A stretch of DNA of 64,000 bases, from NCBI GenBank assembly GCA_942493055.1, contig OW818680.1:5890001-5954000 (forward strand), read 5' to 3'. A model generated the notes under the pieces. The model ran no database searches, was not told the origin of the DNA, and worked only from the letters and a program-made list of their open reading frames with translations. The stretch's first letter is position 1; the number at the start of each line of letters is the position of its first letter. Source of the stretch: CAIZQW01 sp942493055. Lineage in GTDB: Bacteria > Verrucomicrobiota > Kiritimatiellia > RFP12 > UBA1067. The translations under genes and the position numbers were made by a program. Positions 49,510 through 57,805 of this stretch are shown here, piece by piece.

Positions 49510-50841
49510 ATGAATACCAAACCGATTATTGAAAACCGGGTGTGGCAGCCGGAGTTCGAGTGCATGCCGCGTAAACAGTTAGAGGCTTTGCAGGTGACGC
49601 GCCTGAAAGAGGCTGTTGCGCGATGTCTGCGGGTGCCCTTTTTTAAAGCGAAATTTGCTGAGACGGGGATTACCCCGGAGTCTATCAAGAGCCTTGACGA
49701 TCTGCGGCGTCTGCCCTTTACGCTCAAGTCCGATCTACGTGATCACTATCCGCTGGGCTTCCTGGCTGTGCCGCGCAGTGAAGTCTCCCGTTACCAAGGT
49801 ACGAGCGGCACAACAGGGAAGCCCACATGGACAGCCTACACAAAGGGCGATGTGGACCGCTGGGCTGACTTGTGCGCGCGCTTCCTTGTTTCTGGCGGCT
49901 TGCGTCCTGACCATACCGTGCAAATTTCCTTTGGTTTCGGGCTTTTTACAGGCGGCTTCGGGTTGCACTACGGAATTGAACGGGTCGGGGCGGCCATTAT
50001 TCCTGTGGCCAGCGGTAATTCCGAACGCCAACTGATGACCATGCAGGACATGCGGCCGGAGGTGCTCATCTGCACGCCATCTTACGCACTTAAACTGATG
50101 GATGACATCTTGTTGCGGGGCTGTGACCGTTCCGCCATTGCAATCGAGCATGCGCATTTCGGGGGCGAGCCGTGGACTGAGGCGATGCGTGACCGCATCG
50201 AGAGCGGGCTGGGCATCCGCTGCTGGAACAACTATGGTATGGCGGAGTGCGGCGGTCCCGGGCTATCCGGGGAGTGCGCCTACCGCACCGGTATGCATCT
50301 CCAGGAAGATCAGTTCATCGTTGAGGTGGTGGATCCCGAGACGTTTGAGCCGCTTCCGGATGGTGAAAAGGGCGAATTTGTTGTGACGCCCTTGTGTCGT
50401 GAGGCTTTCCCTGTCTTACGCTATCGTACGCGTGACATCGGGTATATTTATAATGACGGGGACTGTCCGTGCGGACGCACCACGCGCCGCATGAGCCGTA
50501 TCACAGGTCGCACCGACGACATGCTGATTATTCGCGGCGTGAACGTCTTCCCCTCGCAAATTGAGGCTGCGCTGATGCGCGTTGAGAAGGTGGCGCCGCA
50601 TTACATGATTGAGGTGACGCGTCCCCATGCGCTGGATGATGTCACGGTGCATATTGAGATGCAACCCGGGATGTTCTCGGATAGCATGAGCGAGATGCTG
50701 GCTGTCAAGAAGTCCATTGATACCGCCATTGCCTCGATTACAGGGCTTCACATGAACATTAATCTTGTGCAACCGCATACGCTGGATCGCTTTGAAGGCA
50801 AGTCACGCCGTGTGAAAGACCTGCGCAATCTGGGCTGCTAA
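49510..50841 (+). CDS. paaK: Phenylacetate-CoA ligase family enzyme
   Basis: The gene encodes 443 residues, standard length. The family signature regions are present: YQGTSGTTGKPTWTAYT (phosphate loop, about 97-113), QISFGFGLFTGGFGLHYG, NNYGMAECGGPG, and TGRTDDMLIIRGVNVFPSQIE with the C-terminal lid. It forms aryl-CoA esters from phenylacetate or related acids made from aromatic amino acids. With the ACT protein it may link to reversible 2-oxoacid oxidoreductases, which are not in this window. It converges with cobO with a 4-base overlap. Confidence 0.9.
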   Translation: MNTKPIIENRVWQPEFECMPRKQLEALQVTRLKEAVARCLRVPFFKAKFAETGITPESIKSLDDLRRLPFTLKSDLRDHYPLGFLAVPRSEVSRYQGTSGTTGKPTWTAYTKGDVDRWADLCARFLVSGGLRPDHTVQISFGFGLFTGGFGLHYGIERVGAAIIPVASGNSERQLMTMQDMRPEVLICTPSYALKLMDDILLRGCDRSAIAIEHAHFGGEPWTEAMRDRIESGLGIRCWNNYGMAECGGPGLSGECAYRTGMHLQEDQFIVEVVDPETFEPLPDGEKGEFVVTPLCREAFPVLRYRTRDIGYIYNDGDCPCGRTTRRMSRITGRTDDMLIIRGVNVFPSQIEAALMRVEKVAPHYMIEVTRPHALDDVTVHIEMQPGMFSDSMSEMLAVKKSIDTAIASITGLHMNINLVQPHTLDRFEGKSRRVKDLRNLGC

Positions 50842-51374
50842 AACTCAACGCCGGGTTGTGCGGGGATGTGTTGACGCATGCCGTGCTTGACCTCTTGAAT
50901 CTCGCTGACGGTATCTGCGAGGTCAATCAAGGATTGAGGCGCATTCCGGCCGGTTAGAATGATAATCTTGCCTTCGGAGGCCTCGGAAATCAGTTCCAGG
51001 ACCTCCTTTTCTGTCAGCAGGCCCAGGTTCAGGGCAGAACAGATTTCGTCCAGGACGATCATGTGAATCAAGGGGGTCTTCATGCGTGCGAGCGCGAGCG
51101 TCATGCCTTCAGCGGCAGACCGGCAGTGCTCTTTGCGCTTCTCAGGGGTGTCCTGGGGGGTGACAAAGCCATTTCCGCAGAGCAGATGCTCGACCCCCGG
51201 AAGTTGTTTGAGTGCGCGGGCCTCCCCTGTATCGGTGCAGCCTTTCACGAACTGGATCACATTGACGCTCAGGCCATGTCCGACTGCGCGAAGCACCATG
51301 CCGAGCGCGGAAGAGGTCTTGCCTTTCCCATTGCCCGTCAATAGGATAATTCGATTTTGTTGCATCTTTTTCAT
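50838..51374 (-). CDS. cobO: Corrinoid adenosyltransferase (CobA/BtuR type)
   Basis: The gene encodes 178 residues. The P-loop TGNGKGKTSSALGMVLRA is at 14-31, with NVIQFVKGCTDTGEARAL and VLDEICSALNLGLL (Walker B-like). The end (GRNAPQSLIDLADTVSEI) matches the family. It transfers an adenosyl group from ATP to cob(I)alamin or its precursors. Its presence suggests the organism makes or salvages vitamin B12. No other corrin genes are nearby. Confidence 0.92.
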   Translation of the reverse strand: MKKMQQNRIILLTGNGKGKTSSALGMVLRAVGHGLSVNVIQFVKGCTDTGEARALKQLPGVEHLLCGNGFVTPQDTPEKRKEHCRSAAEGMTLALARMKTPLIHMIVLDEICSALNLGLLTEKEVLELISEASEGKIIILTGRNAPQSLIDLADTVSEIQEVKHGMRQHIPAQPGVEF

Positions 51375-51560
51375 CGCAGGCTTGGAATTTCAATTTCGTT
51401 GTGATAATCTTATAGCTTCATTTTTCTTTTATGACGGATTCGGTCATCGAGTCACGTGGTAAATGAAAGTGACCATATTAGCGTTTAATCGGTTGCTCGT
51501 CACGCACGTATTTCTCAGAACTACACTGTTTTTTTGAACGCAGTGACGGGCGATTTATTC

Positions 51561-52688
51561 ATGAATAGAAAACATACGATTTTGATGGATGCTCGTGCGG
51601 CAACGCGCGCGCACCTTGGAATTAACCGGTATGTCCGGTCGCTTCTGTTGGCCATGATTCCGGAGTTGGCCGAGGATGAGGTGTTACACGTGATTATTTC
51701 GCCTGAGGCAGATCCGTTGGATTGCCTCACGCATCCGCGTGTGATCACGCATGTGACCTCAGCGCCGTTCGGAACGTTTAAAAGCCATTATCAGGCCTTC
51801 AAAATCGCCATTTCGGTTAAGGCGGATATTTATCATGCCCCGTATATTTTAACGCCCGTCTCTGTCCCTGGCAAGATGGTCCTGACGATTCACGATGTGA
51901 TCCCGTTATCCCATCCTCACTACAGTTCGTATTGGATGCGTATCCTCTGGAAATATATCATTGGACGCCGGGTTGTAAGGCACAGTCGCAAGATCATTGG
52001 GGTTTCGAACACGGCGCTCAAGGTGTGCGAAGAGCAGTTTGGCGCTCGCATCATGAATCGGAGCACGGTGATCTACCATGGCATCTCCTCCAACTTCACG
52101 CCTCAGTCCGAAGAGGCGGTTTCGGATATCCGGAGCAAGTACGGGTTACCTGATCGCTTTTTCCTTTATGTCGGCTCAGACATGCCGCATAAAAATGTTT
52201 CAACGGTCTTGCATGCAATGGCACTGATGGATCCGACCTCGTCGATACCGCTGGCATTGGCAGGGTTTGATCCTGAGAAGAGTGACCTGAAGCATGAAGT
52301 TGAGGATTTGCATTTAGGGGAGCGCGTGGTGTGGGTTGGCGAAGTGCCGGAGGCGGATCTTCCTGCCTTGTACACAGCAGCGCATGCCTTAGTCTTCCCG
52401 AGCTTGGCTGAAAGTTTTGGCTTCCCGGTTTTGGAGTCCATGGCGTGCGGTACGCCTGTGATTTGTTCGTCGCTCAGCGTCCTGAAAGAAATTACGGGCG
52501 GGAATGCCAAGATTGTTTCAGCCCGTGAGCAGCGGGAATGGAAGAATGCTATGGATTTGGCCAGCGTGTCGCTGGAATGGCATGATGCGTTTCGTGAAAA
52601 AGCGCTTGCGTGGGCCGCCCGTTTCTCATGGACGACGACGGCTCGCTCAACGTTAAATGTGTATCGCTCGTTGTATAGAAAAAAATAG
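51561..52688 (+). CDS. GT4-family glycosyltransferase
   Basis: The gene encodes 375 residues from ATG 51561 (a TTG at 51534 in the same frame is less likely). The N-terminal domain has an acceptor-side GINRYVRSLLLAM and the helix HAPYILTPVSVPG. The C-terminal GT4 domain has the nucleotide-sugar site (FFLYVGSDMPHKNVSTVL near 205-222) and the EX7E region ALVFPSLAESFGFPVLESMA. It transfers a sugar to an envelope or storage polymer. It precedes the EF-P-like gene by 12 bases, so the two may share a transcript although they are unrelated. Confidence 0.85.
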   Translation: MNRKHTILMDARAATRAHLGINRYVRSLLLAMIPELAEDEVLHVIISPEADPLDCLTHPRVITHVTSAPFGTFKSHYQAFKIAISVKADIYHAPYILTPVSVPGKMVLTIHDVIPLSHPHYSSYWMRILWKYIIGRRVVRHSRKIIGVSNTALKVCEEQFGARIMNRSTVIYHGISSNFTPQSEEAVSDIRSKYGLPDRFFLYVGSDMPHKNVSTVLHAMALMDPTSSIPLALAGFDPEKSDLKHEVEDLHLGERVVWVGEVPEADLPALYTAAHALVFPSLAESFGFPVLESMACGTPVICSSLSVLKEITGGNAKIVSAREQREWKNAMDLASVSLEWHDAFREKALAWAARFSWTTTARSTLNVYRSLYRKK

Positions 52689-52700
52689 GAGAAATGAGAA

Positions 52701-53282
52701 ATGGCAAAAGCGTGTGATTTAAAGAAGGGTTCACTCGTCGGTATCGACGGAAAACCGCATGTACTCGAGAGTTTGAAAATTTCGACACCCAGCGCGCGTG
52801 GGGCGTCTTCGATCTATCATTTTCGCTTCCGCAATTTGGTGACGAAAGTAAAAAAAGATATTTCGTGTAAAGGTGAAGAACCCTTCGCCAATATTGACTT
52901 TGAACGTCGTGCTGTGCAGTACCTCTATCGTGAAGCAGATCTCTATACGTTCATGGACATTGAGGACTTTTCCCAGTTTTCGCTTATTAAAGAGTCCATT
53001 GAAGAGCAGATGCTCTATCTCGTGGAAGACATGGAGGGTATTTATGCTCTCAAGTCAGATGGTAATGTCCTCACCATCGAGATGCCGCAGAAGGTTGAAC
53101 TGACGGTCACGCAGTGCGATCCAGTGATGAAGGGCGCAACGGTGACAGCGCGCAGCAAGCCTGCTACCTGCCAGACCGGCCTTGTCGTGCAAGTTCCTGA
53201 GTACTTGGAAGTTGGCGAGAAGATTTTGGTTGATACGGAAACGGGAACGTTTCTTTCACGTGCAAATGTCTCCAAGTTTTAG
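52701..53282 (+). CDS. efpL: EfpL-type elongation factor P-like protein (YeiP group)
   Basis: The gene encodes 193 residues. Three beta-barrel domains are expected. The loop that in EF-P carries the modified Lys reads TPSARGASSIYHFRFRN here, with Arg33 in place of Lys. This is the signature of the EfpL/YeiP paralogue, not of classical EF-P. The end KPATCQTGLVVQVPEYLEVG matches YeiP closely. It should bind ribosomes stalled at proline or related motifs. No classical efp is in this window. The following exonuclease starts 12 bases later. Confidence 0.88.
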   Translation: MAKACDLKKGSLVGIDGKPHVLESLKISTPSARGASSIYHFRFRNLVTKVKKDISCKGEEPFANIDFERRAVQYLYREADLYTFMDIEDFSQFSLIKESIEEQMLYLVEDMEGIYALKSDGNVLTIEMPQKVELTVTQCDPVMKGATVTARSKPATCQTGLVVQVPEYLEVGEKILVDTETGTFLSRANVSKF

Positions 53283-53294
53283 AACTCTAAAAAT

Positions 53295-54107
53295 ATGAAT
53301 CCATTTCCCATGACGCTTGACAGGTCCCTGATCGTGTTTGATATTGAGTCGACGGGGACGAGCCCGCGTGCAGACCGGATTATTGAACTCGCAGCCATTC
53401 GTATCGAACCGGATGGCACTGAAACACACGGCTACTGGTTGCTGAACCCGGAGATGGTGATCCCCGAGGATTCCATTGCCATTCATGGAATCACCAATGA
53501 GGTCGTTAAAGAGTGTCCGACGTTCAAGGCGAAGGCATTAGAAATTTTAACCTTCTTCGGAGAGGCTGATCTGGCTGGCTTCAACGCAGGCCGTTTTGAT
53601 ATTCCGATGTTGGCTGAGGAGTTCGGCCGTGCGGGGATCATCTTTGATCCGGATCGCCGGCGGTTGCTGGATGCGCAACGGATCTTTCATACCCGTGAGC
53701 CCCGCGATTTGACAGCGGCGCTTAAATTCTACTGCGGGGATGCGCATACCGATGCGCATGGCGCGGAGGCGGATGTCCGTGCGACGCTCAATGTGATCCT
53801 GGGGCAGTTCAAGCGTTACCCGGATTTGCCCAAGGATATGGAGACGCTCGACAAGGCCTTTAATCCGATGGATCCCTTTAATGCGGACCGTTCGGGCCGT
53901 CTGCGTTGGGTCGATGGTGAGTTGACGATCAACTTCGGAAAGAAAAAAGGGTTTAAGATCCGCAATCTGGTGATGGATGATCCGGGCTTTTTAAAGTGGA
54001 TTATCAAAAATGATTTTCCGCAGGATACCCGTCAAATCTGCGAGAATGCGCTGAAGGGCGTTTACCCGCAGCCGCCGAGAGCAAAGCTCCCAGTGGTGGC
54101 AGAATAG
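53295..54107 (+). CDS. DnaQ-like 3'-5' exonuclease
   Basis: The gene encodes 270 residues. The DEDDh core is clear: D16 and E18 in IVFDIESTGTS, the IHGIT segment, AGFNAGRFDIPML (second Asp), and H-G-A-E-A-D in DAHGAEADVRATLNV (third Asp with general-base His). The C-terminal 80 residues (about 190-270) are a separate small domain, LRWVDGELTINFGKKKGFKI, that recurs in some DnaQ-like proteins. It would trim single-strand 3' ends in proofreading or repair. Confidence 0.88.
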   Translation: MNPFPMTLDRSLIVFDIESTGTSPRADRIIELAAIRIEPDGTETHGYWLLNPEMVIPEDSIAIHGITNEVVKECPTFKAKALEILTFFGEADLAGFNAGRFDIPMLAEEFGRAGIIFDPDRRRLLDAQRIFHTREPRDLTAALKFYCGDAHTDAHGAEADVRATLNVILGQFKRYPDLPKDMETLDKAFNPMDPFNADRSGRLRWVDGELTINFGKKKGFKIRNLVMDDPGFLKWIIKNDFPQDTRQICENALKGVYPQPPRAKLPVVAE

Positions 54108-54144
54108 CGCGCATCACGCAGTCAAGAACTCAGGAGGGAACCCC

Positions 54145-55284
54145 ATGACGCATCTTCGAGGTCGTTATCTTGCGGTTGTGATGGTTCTCTTGGCCTGTAG
54201 CTTCAGGATGGATTGTGTGGCGGCTGAACCTCAACCCTCCGACGTTGCATTAGCCGCTTCCGAACTTCAGCGCGCCGTCGAACTCGCCCCTGTTGAGCAG
54301 AAAGTCGCCATGCGAAAGCTCATTGCCGGCATGCCCGATCGGGATCAGCAGACACTTAAGGCTGAGTATTTGCTGCGCAACACCGCGCTTGCTTTTGAGG
54401 CGAAAGCGAAGGCGCCCTGGGGGGCGCAAATCCCGGATGACATCTTTGTTAATTATCTGCTCCCGTACAGTGCGATCGGCGAGGATGTGGATGAGTGGCG
54501 CTCAGATTTCCGGGCACGTTTTCTCCCCGTGATTGATGGCATCCAGAAACCGGGTGAAGCCGCGTATAAAATAAACACGCTGCTCTGGAAGATGCTAGAC
54601 GTGGTTTACAGTCCCAAGCGTGACAAGCCGGATCAGAGTCCCTACCACTCGATGCGCATCAAGATTGCCTCCTGCACAGGTCTATCCATCCTACTGATTG
54701 ATGCCTGCAGATCCGTGGGCATACCTGCCCGGTTCGTGGGGTGTCTTTGGGCGCACAAGCCTGGCAATCATTCATGGGTGGAGGTTTGGCAGGAGGGTGT
54801 CTGGTATCATCTGGGGGCCTTTGATGGCGGTGGCTTAAACGAGGCCTGGTTTAACAATGATGTTATTTTTAATCGGGTGCATGATCCACAGTATGCGATT
54901 TTCGGATACGCCTGGTTGCCGTCCGAAACGACCGTGCTGCGCAGCATGACCAGCGGCCGCAACACACCGCGTCCTGTCATAGACGTCACGCAACGCTATC
55001 TGGACCTGTTTAAGAAAACTCAGGATTGTCGCATCAACGTTGTTGTCCGGGATGCGTCCGGGAAGCGTATTGTCCGCAATGTCTTTTTGATTCAGGGCGA
55101 TAAACGGGTCCCTGGAAAGTCATTTGACGATACGCAAGACCTCAACAGCCACTTCAGCTTTGTTGCGCCGGAGGGAACCGTTGCTCGGATAGAGGCGAGC
55201 AAGGACGATGGCTCGCTGATCGACAGCCGTGAAGTGACGTTTGGGAAAGGCTCCGCGCAATTCTGTTTTTTTGTTGAGAAATGA
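54145..55284 (+). CDS. Secreted transglutaminase-like cysteine protein
   Basis: The gene encodes 379 residues with a signal peptide at about 1-27, perhaps lipoprotein-like (VLLACS). A helical N-terminal part (30-165) precedes the transglutaminase core with the triad C177 in ASCTGLSILL, H209 in GNHSWVEVW and D227 in HLGAFDGGG. A C-terminal beta domain follows. Such proteins act as proteases, peptidoglycan-associated enzymes or cross-linkers. PVC genomes carry many. Substrate unknown. Confidence 0.82.
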   Translation: MTHLRGRYLAVVMVLLACSFRMDCVAAEPQPSDVALAASELQRAVELAPVEQKVAMRKLIAGMPDRDQQTLKAEYLLRNTALAFEAKAKAPWGAQIPDDIFVNYLLPYSAIGEDVDEWRSDFRARFLPVIDGIQKPGEAAYKINTLLWKMLDVVYSPKRDKPDQSPYHSMRIKIASCTGLSILLIDACRSVGIPARFVGCLWAHKPGNHSWVEVWQEGVWYHLGAFDGGGLNEAWFNNDVIFNRVHDPQYAIFGYAWLPSETTVLRSMTSGRNTPRPVIDVTQRYLDLFKKTQDCRINVVVRDASGKRIVRNVFLIQGDKRVPGKSFDDTQDLNSHFSFVAPEGTVARIEASKDDGSLIDSREVTFGKGSAQFCFFVEK

Positions 55285-55363
55285 TTTGATTTCTTACATG
55301 TAACTGTGGCACCATGTTGTCATTACCAATTGATGGTTAAGCAATTTAACAAGGTGAGTTTAT

Positions 55364-56269
55364 ATGTCATATAAAAAATTTCGGTTGTTTCCTGTATCGC
55401 CGCTTCAGGAAAAATGGGGGCTCTTTATTACCGACTGCGGCTATGAGACCATTGAACCGGGATATAAAGTTTACCCGCCCTTGAATACGCCAGAGGATCA
55501 TCTGTTCACCTGGAAAGATGGACGTTCCCACAGAGATTTCTATATTTTGTTTATTGCGAAGGGACGTGGCTACTATCAATACATGAAGGGCAAGAAGCAT
55601 GTGCTGACCGCAGGTTCTGCCGTGCTGATTTGTCCAGGGGTTCAGCATCGTCACCGTCCAGATCCCAAGAAGGGGTGGGAGATGCTCTCGATCGGGTTTA
55701 ATGGCCATGTCGTGGAGCAGATGGTTAAAGATTTCTTTGAGGCTGATGATCTCATTTTTGATCTTCCTGATCCGGATGCGTACGAGCAATTCCTCCGAGA
55801 TACGATCAGCAAATTCCTTGAGGCTCCTTTGGATTATCCCCTCTCTTCCGGGGGCCAGATTGTCGCTTTGCTGGGCCGTCTGTATGAGATGGCGCAACAT
55901 CTGAAATTGAAGAAGCATGTGCGTTTCCCCATTCAGAAGGCGCGCAACTATATTTTAAAGCATGCGCTTGAGGATATTGATTTTACCAAGCTGGCGCGCG
56001 AGATGGGAACCTCGGAGTCGACCTTCCGGCGTTCCTTCTTTAAGCTCATGAACATGGGGCCCTTGCAGTTCCAGATCTCCTTGCGGCTGAAATATGCCTG
56101 CCGGCTGCTGGAGAAGACCGATCTGCCGGTTGCGGAAATCTCTATTCGCTCCGGGTTCACCCGCATTACGTACTTCTCGAGATTGTTTGCCCAGCGCTTC
56201 AAACTCTCCCCGCGCGAATATCGCGCGCAAAGCCTAAAGCTGCCCGCTTCGAGTGGCCAAGAGCGATAG
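55364..56269 (+). CDS. AraC-family transcriptional regulator
   Basis: The gene encodes 301 residues. The N-terminal half is a cupin-like sensor (FYILFIAKGRGYYQYMKGKK, then AGSAVLICPGVQHRH). The C-terminal 95 residues carry two helix-turn-helices: IDFTKLAREMGTSESTFRRS and LPVAEISIRSGFTRITYFSR, with the AraC ending LSPREYRAQ. It would respond to a sugar or similar ligand. It lies upstream of the E2/E3 genes, separated by a promoter at 56307-56335, so it need not control them. Confidence 0.9.
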   Translation: MSYKKFRLFPVSPLQEKWGLFITDCGYETIEPGYKVYPPLNTPEDHLFTWKDGRSHRDFYILFIAKGRGYYQYMKGKKHVLTAGSAVLICPGVQHRHRPDPKKGWEMLSIGFNGHVVEQMVKDFFEADDLIFDLPDPDAYEQFLRDTISKFLEAPLDYPLSSGGQIVALLGRLYEMAQHLKLKKHVRFPIQKARNYILKHALEDIDFTKLAREMGTSESTFRRSFFKLMNMGPLQFQISLRLKYACRLLEKTDLPVAEISIRSGFTRITYFSRLFAQRFKLSPREYRAQSLKLPASSGQER

Positions 56270-56306
56270 CTCCGCAGCGCGGTAAAAAAAACAAATTGTT
56301 TTTGAG

Positions 56307-56335
56307 CTGACATTCATTGGCAAATGAATTATACT
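56307..56335 (+). promoter_or_regulatory. Candidate sigma-70-type promoter for the E2-E3 operon
   Basis: CTGACA (56307-56312), a 17-bp spacer and TATACT (56330-56335) precede an untranslated leader of about 80 bases before ATG 56423. I found no recognisable operator in the leader. Confidence 0.5.
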
Positions 56336-56422
56336 TCGTGCCAATTAAATGTGACTCATTGTGCTTTTATTAACCGTAAATTTAGAGTCACGCCATTTCT
56401 AACACGTTTATAAGGAGAGCTT

Positions 56423-57787
56423 ATGGCGCAGGCCGTTATTTTCCCAAAGTTGGGCCAGACCATGGAAGAGGGTGCTATTGTCAAGTGGCTGAAGAAGGTG
56501 GGAGACCCAGTCGCAAAGGGTGACATTCTCTTCGAAATTGAAACGGACAAGGCTAATCTGGAGGTCGAGAGCTTTTTCGAAGGTGTGCTGCTGAAGATTT
56601 ATGTGAAAGAAGGCATCACGGTCCCTGTCAATACGGTCGTTGGCTATGTCGGCGCGGCAGGTGAGAAGGTTCCTGATACAGCACCTAAATCCGAAATTGC
56701 AACAGCACCGGCTCCTGTCGCAGCGGCAACCGCTGCACCCGCCGCTGCCGCAGCGAAGCCAGCCGCGCCTGTTCCGGTCGCCGCACAAGCCCCGCAGAAA
56801 GCTTCGGCTCCGGCTGTGCCTGTGCTCGCGGCGGCTCCGGTTGTTGAGCGCCTCGTGATCTCGCCGCGCGCAAAAGCGCTGGCGAAGGACGCCTGCATCA
56901 ATCCTGCTCGCATCAAGGGGACCGGACCGAATGGCCGGATCGTCGAGAAGGATGTGCAGGACTATTTAGAGAAGTCAGGCTATCACGCGTTGCGTGTTAC
57001 GCCAGCTGCCAAGCGGCTTGCCTCAGCCCATGATGTCGATCTGCTGACTGTCCGCGCGTCGGGTGATGGCGGCCGGGTCATGGTCGAGGATGTGGAACGC
57101 ATGCTGAAGCAGAAGCCTGTTCCGATGTCGCGCCTACGCCAGGTGATTGCACGTCGCCTGGTTGAGAGCAAGCAGACCATCCCCCATTTCTATGTGACGG
57201 TGAAGGCGGATATCACAGACCTCATGACCTATCGCAGCGAGTTGAAAGCGAAGGGCATCACCTACAGCGTCAATGACTTCGTCCTTGAGGCGGTCATCCT
57301 TTCGCTGACGGAGTTCCCTGTTGTGAACTCGGTCACCGATGGCGTGACTGTCGCGTGGCGCGGTGATGTGGACCTCGGCATGGCGGTGAGCATTGACACA
57401 GGCCTTGTGGTGCCTGTGATCAAGGCAGCTCAGACATTGACAATGAAGGAGTTGAATGCCCAGACGAAGGTGCTTGCTGAGAAGGCGCGCGCGGGCAAAT
57501 TGACGCCTGATGAAATGACCGGAAGTTCCTTTACCGTCTCTAATATGGGGATGCTGAATATCGACCAGTTCACAGCCATTATCAACCCGGGTGAAGCAGG
57601 CATCCTGGCTGTTTCCAGCGCACGTCAAGTGCCGGCGGTTGTGAAGGGTGAAATCAAGATTCGAACCGTCATGGCGATGACGCTTTCGGCTGATCATCGT
57701 ATTGTGGATGGCTCTATGGGGGCTCAGTTTGTCAATGCGATCCGCTCCAAACTTGAATGTCTGGAACTCTGGAAGTCCCTCGTATAA
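56423..57787 (+). CDS. Dihydrolipoamide acyltransferase (E2) with two peripheral-subunit-binding domains
   Basis: The gene encodes 454 residues. The lipoyl domain (1-80) has lipoylated K43 in IETDKANLEVES. An Ala/Pro linker (90-140) is followed by a subunit-binding domain (146-182, ISPRAKALAKDA...GTGPNGRIVEKDV) and a second, unusual one (192-228, VTPAAKRLASAHDVDLLTVR). The catalytic domain (233-454) has SADHRIVDGSMG with the conserved His and Asp. It transfers acyl groups from E1 to CoA in a 2-oxoacid dehydrogenase complex. E3 follows 18 bases later. E1 genes are not in this window. Whether the substrate is pyruvate or another 2-oxoacid is not decided. Confidence 0.9.
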   Translation: MAQAVIFPKLGQTMEEGAIVKWLKKVGDPVAKGDILFEIETDKANLEVESFFEGVLLKIYVKEGITVPVNTVVGYVGAAGEKVPDTAPKSEIATAPAPVAAATAAPAAAAAKPAAPVPVAAQAPQKASAPAVPVLAAAPVVERLVISPRAKALAKDACINPARIKGTGPNGRIVEKDVQDYLEKSGYHALRVTPAAKRLASAHDVDLLTVRASGDGGRVMVEDVERMLKQKPVPMSRLRQVIARRLVESKQTIPHFYVTVKADITDLMTYRSELKAKGITYSVNDFVLEAVILSLTEFPVVNSVTDGVTVAWRGDVDLGMAVSIDTGLVVPVIKAAQTLTMKELNAQTKVLAEKARAGKLTPDEMTGSSFTVSNMGMLNIDQFTAIINPGEAGILAVSSARQVPAVVKGEIKIRTVMAMTLSADHRIVDGSMGAQFVNAIRSKLECLELWKSLV

Positions 57788-57805
57788 TTTAAGGAATTTT
57801 TTATC

